Origin: JAFGTE01 sp043800105
GTDB taxonomy: Bacteria; Patescibacteriota; Gracilibacteria; UM-FILTER-43-11
Assembly (NCBI GenBank): GCA_043800105.1
Contig: JAZDNJ010000073.1
Location: forward strand, 1 to 17,953
DNA: 17,953 nucleotides
Direction of reading: 5' to 3'
Positions 7,069 through 12,887 of the stretch are shown piece by piece (positions within the stretch are counted from its first letter, which is position 1; the number at the start of each line of letters is the position of its first letter). The translations under genes were made by a program, and so were the position numbers. The notes beneath the pieces are model-generated. The model was not told where the DNA came from. It saw only the letters and a program-made list of their open reading frames with translations, and searched no databases.

Positions 7069-7619
7069 TGAATCAGGAAAAAATCGCCAGGCTAATCAAA
7101 GAACTTTTGACTGAAATCGGCGAAGATCCTTCCCGTGAAGGGCTTGCACAAACACCTGAACGGGTAGCCAGAAGTTTCAAGAAGCTTTACGAAGGTTACC
7201 ACGAAGATCCAAAAAAACTCATCACGGTTTTCGGTAACGAGGGCTACAACGAGATGCTGATCGCGAAGGACATCGATTTTTATTCCGTCTGCGAGCACCA
7301 CATGCTGCCTTTTTTTGGTAAAGCTTATGTGGGTTACATTCCCAACGACAAAATCATCGGCCTTTCCAAAATGCCCCGCATGGTCGATATGTTTGCCCGC
7401 CGCCTGCAGAACCAGGAACGCATGACCAAACAAATCGCTGACACGCTGAATGAACTACTTGGCCCCAAGGGCGTCGGTGTCGTTATCAAAGCAGAGCACC
7501 TCTGCATGAAGGCCCGCGGGGTCGAAAAACAGAACTGCGAAATTACTACTTCATCATTTACGGGGCTGTTTATAAAAGATGACCGGACGAGAAGTGAATT
7601 CCTGAATCTGATCCGTTAG
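7068..7619 (+). CDS. folE: GTP cyclohydrolase I
   Basis: A 183-residue type I GTP cyclohydrolase, the first pterin step (GTP to 7,8-dihydroneopterin triphosphate plus formate). The zinc ligands are visible: Cys75 and His78 in SVCEHHMLPFFG, and Cys146 in KAEHLCMKARGV. GYIPNDKIIGLSKMPRMVDMFARRLQ (89-114) and ERMTKQIADTL follow the family, and the helical N-terminus (EDPSREGLAQTPERVARSF) is normal. The usual SxTxT segment reads CEITTSSFTG. Only GTP is needed at this entry, so it feeds the PTPS-FolK-FolP chain of the same operon. The stop directly abuts the stop of the convergent methyltransferase gene. Confidence 0.95.
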   Translation: MNQEKIARLIKELLTEIGEDPSREGLAQTPERVARSFKKLYEGYHEDPKKLITVFGNEGYNEMLIAKDIDFYSVCEHHMLPFFGKAYVGYIPNDKIIGLSKMPRMVDMFARRLQNQERMTKQIADTLNELLGPKGVGVVIKAEHLCMKARGVEKQNCEITTSSFTGLFIKDDRTRSEFLNLIR

Positions 7620-8222
7620 CTATTTCTGCAAAACCAGCACCTGACTCACCCAGACGTCATCCCCCTCAGTGAGAATTTCGTCTTTTTCTACGCCAAAGGC
7701 CAGTTTCTCAGCCGCTTCGGTCAGGTGCCTGGGAAAATGGTTGTAAGCTTCAATCGTGTATTTGCCCTGATTGTCTTTCAGCGTCATCGATTTGCGGTAG
7801 TGAATGTTTACTAGTACCAGCAAACCGCCATCTTTCAGCACCCGATAGGCTTCATCCAAAAAAGGTTCCACTTTTTTCAGGTGCACCAGTGCCAGACTTG
7901 AAAAAACCATATCGAATTGTTCATCCTCAAAAGGCATATCTTCCATATCACCTTCCACCACTTCGATTCCAGGTTCTTTCTGATGAAGCTTAGCAAGCAT
8001 CTCGGGCGAAATATCCAGAGCAGTCACCTCAGCCCCTGCCGCGTGCAGTCTTAAACTGACTCTGCCAGTTCCCGCGCCGGCATCAAGAACCTTCTTGCCG
8101 GCGGATTCAGCGATATAAGGGTCAAGTTTGTTTTGCTCAAAACTGTCCCAGAATTTCTCAAGTTCATCATACTCATGCGCGTAACGCGCATAACCTTGTT
8201 TGGGGTCAATGCCTCGCTGCAT
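7620..8222 (-). CDS. Class I SAM-dependent methyltransferase
   Basis: A 200-residue Rossmann-fold methyltransferase. Motif I is VLDAGAGTGR (45-54), the acidic residue binding the SAM ribose is Asp70 in VTALDISPEML, VEGDMEDMPF (89-98) is the adenine-binding loop and FDMVFSSLALVHL (103-115) is motif IV. The beta-hairpin YRVLKDGGLLVLVNIHY (126-142) is typical of the Methyltransf_11/25 group. The substrate is not predictable; ubiquinone/menaquinone-type, small-molecule and tRNA enzymes share this profile. It lies six bases downstream of the membrane-protein gene on the same strand and is probably co-transcribed with it. Confidence 0.87.
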   Translation of the reverse strand: MQRGIDPKQGYARYAHEYDELEKFWDSFEQNKLDPYIAESAGKKVLDAGAGTGRVSLRLHAAGAEVTALDISPEMLAKLHQKEPGIEVVEGDMEDMPFEDEQFDMVFSSLALVHLKKVEPFLDEAYRVLKDGGLLVLVNIHYRKSMTLKDNQGKYTIEAYNHFPRHLTEAAEKLAFGVEKDEILTEGDDVWVSQVLVLQK

Positions 8223-8228
8223 GGTAAC

Positions 8229-8948
8229 TTATTGGTTGGAACCGGGAATATCGGGAATACTGATTTCCATCTTTTTTCCGTCAGGTCCTTCGATAACCAT
8301 TTTTCCGTCTTTCATTTCTACAGAACCTGCACCATCTCCGCTGTCAATATTCATTTTAAAGCCATCTGTGCCAAAACCGCCAAAATCTCCTCCTTTAATT
8401 TCAATATTGCCGTAACTCATTCCGCGGATACCAAACGTTCCAAGGGTAGCAGTCAGAACCATACTGACAAAAACCATGGCTATAATAGTAACAATCAAAG
8501 CGCCGATAGCTCCGCCTGTGGTAAGTTTATGAACTACTTTCAGGGTCACAAAAACGATCACGAGCCACCAGAAACCTCCGACAATCGATAAATATGGAAT
8601 AATGGCCAGCCATGTAACAATCATGCCAAACCCCATTACCCTGAAAAATCCATTATGAGTGGCCTGGCCTTTAAAAATACTCTTAGCCACCAGGCTCAGA
8701 AGATAGATGCCAATGACAGCGGAAATAACCTGATATAAAGCTGTACTAAGTATAAAGCCCCATGAGGGCGAAAGAACGCCTCCGAAAAACTTCAGTTTAA
8801 GACCGGTGATAACAGCGGACAGAATAATGATCGCGAAGGCGAACATTGTTTTGCCTTTATCTGAGGCAACGGAATTCATTACATCATGCTTAAGAAGCGC
8901 GACATCAAATGCTGTCTTCAGCTCAGTTATAACATTGTCTTTCTTCAT
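8229..8948 (-). CDS. Five-helix membrane protein, Yip1-like
   Basis: A 239-residue integral membrane protein. Hydrophobic segments lie at about 34-50, 62-88, 104-119, 122-137 and 146-170, the number and spacing seen in Yip1-domain proteins, with an amphipathic N-terminal helix ahead of them. The tail from 175 is soluble and rich in Gly and Asp (GGDFGGFGTDGF, IDSGDGAGSVEMKDGK), resembling a short beta-rich repeat; no known motif is recognised in it. Function is unknown. It is the first gene of a two-gene minus-strand unit with the methyltransferase and is transcribed divergently from the YgjP-like gene. Confidence 0.65.
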   Translation of the reverse strand: MKKDNVITELKTAFDVALLKHDVMNSVASDKGKTMFAFAIIILSAVITGLKLKFFGGVLSPSWGFILSTALYQVISAVIGIYLLSLVAKSIFKGQATHNGFFRVMGFGMIVTWLAIIPYLSIVGGFWWLVIVFVTLKVVHKLTTGGAIGALIVTIIAMVFVSMVLTATLGTFGIRGMSYGNIEIKGGDFGGFGTDGFKMNIDSGDGAGSVEMKDGKMVIEGPDGKKMEISIPDIPGSNQ

Positions 8949-8966
8949 TTGTTTTTTTGTTTAAAT

Positions 8967-8972
8967 ATTATA
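8967..8972 (-). promoter_or_regulatory. Candidate -10 element of the Yip1-like gene
   Basis: On the minus strand this reads TATAAT, predicting transcription near 8960 and a leader of only about 12 bases, A-rich and without a Shine-Dalgarno. It lies back to back with the promoter of the YgjP-like gene in a 64-base divergent gap. Confidence 0.5.
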
Positions 8973-8999
8973 TCGGTCTGATTTTACTACATCCTGAGA

Positions 9000-9005
9000 T
9001 ATAAT
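9000..9005 (+). promoter_or_regulatory. -10 element of the YgjP-like gene, predicted leaderless start
   Basis: A perfect TATAAT ends seven bases before the ATG at 9013, so transcription would begin at or next to the A of the start codon. The -35 region (TCTGAT at 8977-8982, 17-base spacer) is weak. Confidence 0.5.
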
Positions 9006-9012
9006 CAAAGAC

Positions 9013-9744
9013 ATGGAAGAGCTAGTCATAAATCATCAGAGGGTGCCGGTCACCGTCCGCCGCAGTGCGCGGGCCAGGCGTCTGAGACTGCAGATCGAAT
9101 CCGACAAACCTGAACTTGTTCTGGTTATTCCAAGGTACGCGCTAAGCATGCAGATCGACAGTTTTATCAGAAAGCAGACACCCTGGATTGAAAAGCACTG
9201 GAATCAGGCGCTCAAAAAAGCCGCCAAACGCCCCAAAAGGAACCAGAAAGACGGCGACACTTATTTTTATTTCGGCGAAACTCTCACGCTCAAACTTATC
9301 CCTTCGCTTTCCTGGAAGCCGGGCATCCGCGTAGACGGCAATAATCTGGAAATCACTCTGCATCAGGCCACTTCGCTGTCCGACGGCAAAAAAGCCATCA
9401 AAAAAACCGTTCAGGGATTCTATAAAAAGAAGGCCGAAGAAGTCATACACGACCGCCTGCAGTTTTTCAACGAGCATTATGGTCTTAAGTACAATCGCGT
9501 CACTTTCCGCAACCAGAAGACCCGCTGGGGAAGCTGTTCTTCGGCCAAAAATCTCAACTTCAACTGGCGCCTTATTATGGCTCCGATTGAGATAATCGAT
9601 TATGTGGTGGTACATGAACTTTGCCACCTGAAACACATGAACCATTCGGCGGATTTTTGGAAATTGGTGGCAGAAACAATTCCCAATCACAAAGAGCTTC
9701 GCAAGTGGATGAAAGACAATCATTACCTTCTCAGTTATACTTAA
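9013..9744 (+). CDS. YgjP-like zinc metallopeptidase (DUF45 family)
   Basis: A 243-residue member of the YgjP/DUF45 (COG1451) family, related to SprT and wss-type zinc proteases. The zinc site is HELCH at 201-205 with His211 in MNHSADFW as the likely third ligand. The hallmark RWGSCSSAKNLNFNWRLIMAP (171-191) precedes it, and RRSARARRLRLQI (16-28) is the usual N-terminal strand motif. No signal peptide is present, so it is probably cytosolic. Members are often found near restriction-modification systems, but none is here and the natural substrate is not established. The predicted start is leaderless. Confidence 0.9.
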   Translation: MEELVINHQRVPVTVRRSARARRLRLQIESDKPELVLVIPRYALSMQIDSFIRKQTPWIEKHWNQALKKAAKRPKRNQKDGDTYFYFGETLTLKLIPSLSWKPGIRVDGNNLEITLHQATSLSDGKKAIKKTVQGFYKKKAEEVIHDRLQFFNEHYGLKYNRVTFRNQKTRWGSCSSAKNLNFNWRLIMAPIEIIDYVVVHELCHLKHMNHSADFWKLVAETIPNHKELRKWMKDNHYLLSYT

Positions 9745-9769
9745 CAGAAAATTAAAGGGATGTTAATAT
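9741..9769 (+). promoter_or_regulatory. Promoter of small membrane protein gene A
   Basis: TTAACA at 9741-9746 (5 of 6 against TTGACA) and TAATAT at 9764-9769 are exactly 17 bases apart, and TG at 9761-9762 makes an extended -10. Transcription is predicted at about 9776, starting right at the boxA-like element. It is one of the strongest-looking promoters in the window and overlaps the end of the YgjP-like gene. Confidence 0.65.
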
Positions 9770-9777
9770 TTCTCCCA

Positions 9778-9789
9778 CGTTCTTTAACA
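9778..9789 (+). promoter_or_regulatory. boxA-like antitermination element in the gene A leader
   Basis: CGTTCTTTAACA matches the E. coli rrn boxA sequence TGCTCTTTAACA at 10 of 12 positions, including the whole TCTTTAACA core, and lies within the first bases of the predicted transcript. In rRNA operons this RNA element is bound by NusB-S10 and suppresses premature termination. Its function here is inferred from sequence alone. Confidence 0.5.
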
Positions 9790-9796
9790 CCAAAGC

Positions 9797-9878
9797 GAAG
9801 TAGAATTTATTGGGTAGGTCAGTAGTTGACCCCCGTTTTACGGCGGGTTTAGCTCGCCTTCCCAAACCATTCTACTTC
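9797..9878 (+). promoter_or_regulatory. Branched structured leader of gene A
   Basis: The leader closes with a perfect 10-bp stem, GAAGTAGAAT (9797-9806) with ATTCTACTTC (9869-9878), continued by TTGGG (9810-9814) with CCCAA (9861-9865). Inside are two hairpins: GGTCA (9817-9821) with TGACC (9827-9831), and a C-rich arm at 9832-9835 with CGGCGGG (9841-9847) around a TTTTA loop. The 3' arm runs into CCAC and then the Shine-Dalgarno. It resembles no riboswitch I know. Confidence 0.6.
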
Positions 9879-9881
9879 CAC

Positions 9882-9888
9882 AAGGAGA
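9882..9888 (+). promoter_or_regulatory. Strong Shine-Dalgarno of gene A
   Basis: AAGGAGA eight bases before the ATG at 9897 is one of only two clear, well-placed Shine-Dalgarno sequences in the window. It fixes the start at 9897 rather than at the in-frame upstream codon at 9810. It directly follows CTACTTCCAC (9872-9881). Confidence 0.85.
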
Positions 9889-9896
9889 TTTTTTCT

Positions 9897-10151
9897 ATGT
9901 TTCACGCACACATTTTCAACCGGGAGCTAAATGTCTCGGTCTTTATGATTCTGTGTCTTTTGGGTGCTTTCGCCCGATTCTGGTCAATGTGGGTGTTCTA
10001 CGTGCCGGCGATACTGGTGGGGCTATACGTGCTCTACTGCATGTTCGCGGTCGGCAAAAGTGTCGCGAAAAAAGGCTGGAAAGCCACAATGGACGAGATT
10101 GACGAGACCTTGGACATGCTCGACAAGGAGGCCGTAGATAAGCTCAAATAG
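9897..10151 (+). CDS. Small two-helix membrane protein of unknown function (gene A)
   Basis: An 84-residue protein I do not recognise. A short polar start (MFHAHIFNRELN) is followed by two closely spaced hydrophobic segments, about 13-27 and 31-50, forming a likely helical hairpin. A cytosolic tail follows: basic first (KSVAKKGWK), then an acidic amphipathic helix (DEIDETLDMLDKEAVDKLK). No enzyme motif is present. Codon choice leans to GAG, GAC and GTG/CTG, unlike neighbours. It is a single-gene unit with its own strong promoter, boxA-like element, structured leader, Shine-Dalgarno and terminator, which suggests high or tightly controlled expression. Starting at 9810 would read through the leader structure and is unlikely. 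Confidence 0.75.
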   Translation: MFHAHIFNRELNVSVFMILCLLGAFARFWSMWVFYVPAILVGLYVLYCMFAVGKSVAKKGWKATMDEIDETLDMLDKEAVDKLK

Positions 10152-10171
10152 AGCTTGACCACTCTTCCTTC

Positions 10172-10181
10172 GTGGAAGTAG
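10172..10181 (+). other. 3' UTR segment of gene A complementary to its leader
   Basis: GTGGAAGTAG is the exact reverse complement of CTACTTCCAC at 9872-9881, which lies against the Shine-Dalgarno of the same transcript. It shares GAAGTAG with the 5' arm of the leader stem, so the two could compete for the same partner. Locally it can also form a small hairpin, CTTCC (10164-10168) with GGAAG (10174-10178). Confidence 0.5.
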
Positions 10182-10184
10182 CCG

Positions 10185-10213
10185 GCCCTCCGGTATTGCA
10201 CCGGAGGGCTTTT
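10185..10213 (+). terminator. Intrinsic terminator of gene A
   Basis: GCCCTCCGGT (10185-10194) and ACCGGAGGGC (10200-10209) form a perfect 10-bp GC-rich stem with a five-base loop, followed by TTTT. It begins 34 bases after the gene A stop. Confidence 0.85.
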
Positions 10214-10229
10214 GGCATGCAAATGACGT

Positions 10230-10250
10230 ATACTGACTCAGTATTTTTTT
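10230..10250 (+). terminator. Second hairpin with T-tract upstream of the SLH gene
   Basis: ATACTGACTCAGTAT is a perfect inverted repeat around one C, followed by a run of T (10244-10250). It fits a weak second terminator behind gene A. As a 15-bp dyad just upstream of the next promoter, it could also be an operator. Confidence 0.45.
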
Positions 10251-10258
10251 ATATGTTA

Positions 10259-10267
10259 TGGTAAAAT
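10259..10267 (+). promoter_or_regulatory. Extended -10 of the SLH/CAP gene
   Basis: TGGTAAAAT is an extended -10 (TGnTAAAAT) predicting transcription near 10274 and a leader of about 28 bases, A/T-rich with no clear Shine-Dalgarno. No good -35 is seen, as expected for an extended -10. Confidence 0.45.
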
Positions 10268-10301
10268 GAGTTCAAAAAAATTACAGTGAAGTTATGTTTT
10301 T

Positions 10302-11462
10302 ATGAAAAAATTCTTTATTTCTTTTCTCGCGGTTTTTCTTTTTGTATCAAATACACACGCTCTTCAGGAACCCAAAGAATTGATTGATATTGCCGGCGAT
10401 CCGTACGAAACAGCGATCCGCTATCTTGCTGAAAATAACATTGTTCAGGGGTATCCGGACGGTTCGTATCAGCCGCAAAAGTCTTTGAACCGCGCTGAAT
10501 TCACAAAAATAATTGTCGGTGCCAAGTTAAGCAGTGAGCCAACCAGTTCAGCGGCCAACTGTTTTCCCGATGTAAAATCCAGTGACTGGTTTTCGAGCTA
10601 TGTCTGTTATGCCAAAGATAACGGAATCATCGGCGGTTATCCCGATAACACCTTCAAGCCCGCCAAACATATTAATCTGGCTGAAGCGGCAAAAATCCTG
10701 GTCAACACGCTCAACGTTAAACTGAGTACCGATGCCAGCGGGCAGTGGTACGAGGTTTATATCCGTTCCATGCAGAACAATGCTTATATTCCTGATTCGT
10801 TCATAACAGTTACACAACTGGTAAGGCGCAACCAGATGGCCGAAATGGTTTATCGCATCATGGAGGAAATCAAGGATAAGCCTGCCAGGACATTTATTTT
10901 CCCGTTGAAACAGGATATATCTGCCACTCCCGACCTCAGTTGCCTGGATGACCAGGTGCCTGCTTCCGTCGATATGAATGAGGTCCGGAACCAGTGGCTC
11001 AGCTGGCACAATCAGGTTCGGGCGAACCGCGGTATCGGATCGCTTACATACAACAACGGCTTAAACTATTCTTCCTCTGTTTGGGCCAAGGACAACAAAA
11101 ACAGTAAAGAGCTGACTCATAATCGTCCAGGCGGACAGTCGCTTACCGACTGGTTTTCCGACCTGGGTATCGTGTTCAAAGATCTTACCGGAATGATTTA
11201 CGGTGAAAGTCTGGGGCTTCGGACATTCCGATGCAAGTCGTCCGATTGCACGAACGAAGCTATAGAAGCCGCGCGCTTTATTTTTGACGCTTTTATGGCT
11301 GAAGAGGGAACAAGTTACACAAGTCATTATGACAATGTAATAGAACCTGACTTCGTGGAACTGGGCTTGGGGATTGCCGTCAATTTCTCCGAAGAACTAA
11401 TGTATCTGACCACTCATTCTTCCTTTGGTGTAGAAAGTTATCCAACTAATCCGTGTGAATAA
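10302..11462 (+). CDS. Secreted protein with SLH repeats and a CAP (SCP/PR1) domain
   Basis: A 386-residue exported protein. A signal peptide covers 1-20 (MKKFF...NTHA). SLH repeat 1 spans about 28-74 (GYPDGSYQPQKSLNRAEFTKI), repeat 2 about 88-137 (CFPDVKSSDWF, GGYPDNTFKP, LAEAAKILV), and a degenerate repeat 3 about 148-190 has lost the GYPDG motif. These bind the cell-wall polymer or S-layer. The CAP domain spans about 228-375: WLSWHNQVRANRG, SSSVWAKDN, LTHNRPGG, GESLG and FVELGLGIAV, with His236 and His273 in place of the usual histidine pair. It has six cysteines after the signal peptide. The pairing of SLH with CAP is common in surface proteins, where CAP is often a protease-like or ligand-binding domain; the role here is unknown. 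Confidence 0.87.
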   Translation: MKKFFISFLAVFLFVSNTHALQEPKELIDIAGDPYETAIRYLAENNIVQGYPDGSYQPQKSLNRAEFTKIIVGAKLSSEPTSSAANCFPDVKSSDWFSSYVCYAKDNGIIGGYPDNTFKPAKHINLAEAAKILVNTLNVKLSTDASGQWYEVYIRSMQNNAYIPDSFITVTQLVRRNQMAEMVYRIMEEIKDKPARTFIFPLKQDISATPDLSCLDDQVPASVDMNEVRNQWLSWHNQVRANRGIGSLTYNNGLNYSSSVWAKDNKNSKELTHNRPGGQSLTDWFSDLGIVFKDLTGMIYGESLGLRTFRCKSSDCTNEAIEAARFIFDAFMAEEGTSYTSHYDNVIEPDFVELGLGIAVNFSEELMYLTTHSSFGVESYPTNPCE

Positions 11463-11521
11463 CTGAAAAATCCCGAACGCTTTTCAATAAGTCAGAACGG
11501 AACTGAGCTTGCATTTTTCAG
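11463..11521. repeat. Inverted repeat between the SLH gene and tRNA-Ser
   Basis: CTGAAAAAT (11463-11471) and ATTTTTCAG (11513-11521) are perfect reverse complements enclosing a smaller dyad, AAGTCAG/CTGAGCTT around 11490. It has no usable T-tract on the plus strand after the stem, and the right arm overlaps the spacer of the tRNA promoter. It could aid 3'-end formation of the SLH mRNA. Confidence 0.4.
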
Positions 11522-11536
11522 CCGTTTCTTTAAACT
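11509..11536 (+). promoter_or_regulatory. Promoter of tRNA-Ser
   Basis: TTGCAT (11509-11514) and TAAACT (11531-11536) are 16 bases apart and predict a start near 11543, about six bases before the mature 5' end of the tRNA. Confidence 0.5.
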
Positions 11537-11548
11537 TTTGACGCGCGG

Positions 11549-11639
11549 GGAGGGATGGCAGAGCGGTTGAATGCGGCAGTCTTGAAAACTGTTGTCCCAC
11601 TCTGTGGGACCCAGGGTTCGAATCCCTGTCCCTCCGCCA
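11549..11639 (+). tRNA. tRNA-Ser (anticodon UGA)
   Basis: A complete type II tRNA of 91 bases including an encoded CCA. The acceptor GGAGGGA (11549-11555) pairs with TCCCTCC (11629-11635), with discriminator G. The anticodon stem GCAGT/ACTGT encloses the loop CTTGAAA with TGA at 11583-11585, reading UCA. The long variable arm GTCCCAC-TCT-GTGGGAC, typical of tRNA-Ser, is followed by the T-arm CAGGG-TTCGAAT-CCCTG. The VIT1-like gene starts 22 bases downstream with no clear terminator between. Confidence 0.96.
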
Positions 11640-11661
11640 GCTGATAGCTGATTTAAGAAAT

Positions 11662-12153
11662 ATGCAAAACATTAAGAACTCCTATGTCAAAGGCTTAAGC
11701 TTTGGAGTGGCCTCAGGCATTGTCACTACATTGGGCCTGATGGTCGGGCTCTATTCGGGTACGCATTCAAAGCTGGCGGTTTTGGGCGGCATTATCACCA
11801 TTGCCATCGCGGACGCCATGTCCGACGCTTTTGGAATGCACCTTTCGGAAGAATCTTCAGAGCACAACAAACATCCCGAAATATGGGAATCCATGCTTGC
11901 CACTTTTTTCGCTAAACTTATCATCGCCCTGACCTTTGCTTTGCCGGTGATACTGCTTGATCTGAAATCTGCCATTTATGTCAGTTTCGCATGGGCACTG
12001 TTATTACTCGGAATCATCAGTGTCGTAATAGCAGGATGGCGCAGGGAATCCAAAGTGCATGCCATTCTGGAGCATTGGGGGATCGCGACAGCGGTAGTCA
12101 TCATTTCCTTTTATGTGGGTGTGCTGATCGATAAGTTTTTCGGAAACATTTAG
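11662..12153 (+). CDS. VIT1/CCC1-like membrane protein
   Basis: A 163-residue membrane protein with about five helices (12-31, 36-58, 79-99, 103-125, 138-158). The pattern LSFGVASGIVTTLGLMVGL followed by GGIITIAIADAMSDAFGMHLSEES resembles the first two helices of the VIT1/CCC1 iron/manganese transporter family. The canonical Asp of the first helix (DG) is replaced by FGVASG, and the cytosolic metal-binding helices of plant VIT1 are reduced to a short acidic segment (SEESSEHNKHPEIWES). It may therefore be a divergent transporter or a non-transporting relative. It lies three bases ahead of ung and is probably co-transcribed with it. Confidence 0.7.
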   Translation: MQNIKNSYVKGLSFGVASGIVTTLGLMVGLYSGTHSKLAVLGGIITIAIADAMSDAFGMHLSEESSEHNKHPEIWESMLATFFAKLIIALTFALPVILLDLKSAIYVSFAWALLLLGIISVVIAGWRRESKVHAILEHWGIATAVVIISFYVGVLIDKFFGNI

Positions 12154-12156
12154 CCG

Positions 12157-12822
12157 ATGGATGTGAAAATAGAAAAATCCTGGAAGACCTTACTTCAGCC
12201 GGAATTCGACAAGCCCTATTTTGAGGAGCTGGCTAATTTTGTAAAAAAAGAATATCAGGCAAAAAAAGTTTTCCCGCCGCCCAAAGACATTTTCAAAGCT
12301 TTCAACCTCTGTCCTTTCGATAAGGTAAAAGTGGTGATTTTGGGACAGGATCCTTACCACGGGCCGGGGCAGGCCCATGGTCTGTGTTTTTCGGTGAATC
12401 ATAGTGTGCCTATGCCGCCTTCACTGGTGAACATTTACAAAGAAATTGAATCAGATATCGGAAAGCCAATACCAGAGCATGGCAATCTGGAACACTGGGC
12501 AAAACAAGGCGTATTTTTGCTGAATGCCACTCTGACTGTAATCGCTCACATGGCAGGTTCTCACCAGAAAAAAGGCTGGGAAACGTTTACCGATGAAGTG
12601 ATTCGGCTGATCGCGGAGAGAAAAGAACATGTGGTTTTTATGCTTTGGGGTAATTATGCGGGTGATAAGGCCTGGATGATCGATGAAAGAAAACATCTTA
12701 TTTTACGGGCGCCACATCCATCGCCTCTGTCAGCTCACAGGGGATTTTTTGGCTGTAAACACTTTTCTAAAGCTAATGAGTATTTAGCGGCACACGGATT
12801 GGAACACATTGAATGGGTATAA
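12157..12822 (+). CDS. ung: Uracil-DNA glycosylase, family 1
   Basis: A 221-residue base-excision-repair enzyme that removes uracil from DNA. The water-activating loop GQDPYHGPGQAHGLCFSV lies at 63-80 with Asp65, LLNATLTVIAHMAGSH at 121-136 is the Ser/Pro-loop partner region, VFMLWGNYAGDKA (160-172) contains the uracil-binding strand, and the minor-groove loop HPSPLSAHRGFFG (187-199) has catalytic His187. Length and ends match the family. The segment TVIAHMAGSH differs slightly from the usual TVRAGQAxSH. The start at 12157 is 3 bases after the VIT-like stop; no Shine-Dalgarno is present. Confidence 0.95.
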   Translation: MDVKIEKSWKTLLQPEFDKPYFEELANFVKKEYQAKKVFPPPKDIFKAFNLCPFDKVKVVILGQDPYHGPGQAHGLCFSVNHSVPMPPSLVNIYKEIESDIGKPIPEHGNLEHWAKQGVFLLNATLTVIAHMAGSHQKKGWETFTDEVIRLIAERKEHVVFMLWGNYAGDKAWMIDERKHLILRAPHPSPLSAHRGFFGCKHFSKANEYLAAHGLEHIEWV

Positions 12823-12827
12823 AAAAA

Positions 12828-12857
12828 TTGACTTTTACCAAAAAAATAGATTAATAT
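12828..12857 (+). promoter_or_regulatory. Promoter of lipoprotein gene B
   Basis: TTGACT (12828-12833) and TAATAT (12852-12857) are 18 bases apart, predicting transcription near 12864. The -10 hexamer is identical to that of gene A, and the distance from it to the boxA-like element (nine bases) is almost the same as there (eight). Confidence 0.6.
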
Positions 12858-12866
12858 AACATACTC

Positions 12867-12878
12867 TGTTCTTTGACA
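12867..12878 (+). promoter_or_regulatory. boxA-like antitermination element in the gene B leader
   Basis: TGTTCTTTGACA matches TGCTCTTTAACA (rrn boxA) at 10 of 12 positions and sits a few bases from the predicted transcription start. The equivalent element of gene A is CGTTCTTTAACA. Function is inferred from sequence and position. Confidence 0.5.
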
Positions 12879-12887
12879 AGTCGGCTT

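Noticed and set aside
9797..9878. Long inverted repeat considered as insertion-sequence ends or an integron attC-like site
   Set aside because: No transposase or integrase is nearby, no target duplication is seen, and the position between a promoter and a Shine-Dalgarno fits an mRNA leader.
9810..9896. Upstream start for gene A at 9810
   Set aside because: It would translate the structured leader; the strong AAGGAGA at 9882-9888 points to ATG 9897.
11484..11672. A 62-codon minus-strand frame over tRNA-Ser
   Set aside because: Its RDRDSNPG segment is the well-known spurious translation of an antisense tRNA T-arm; the region is a complete tRNA gene.
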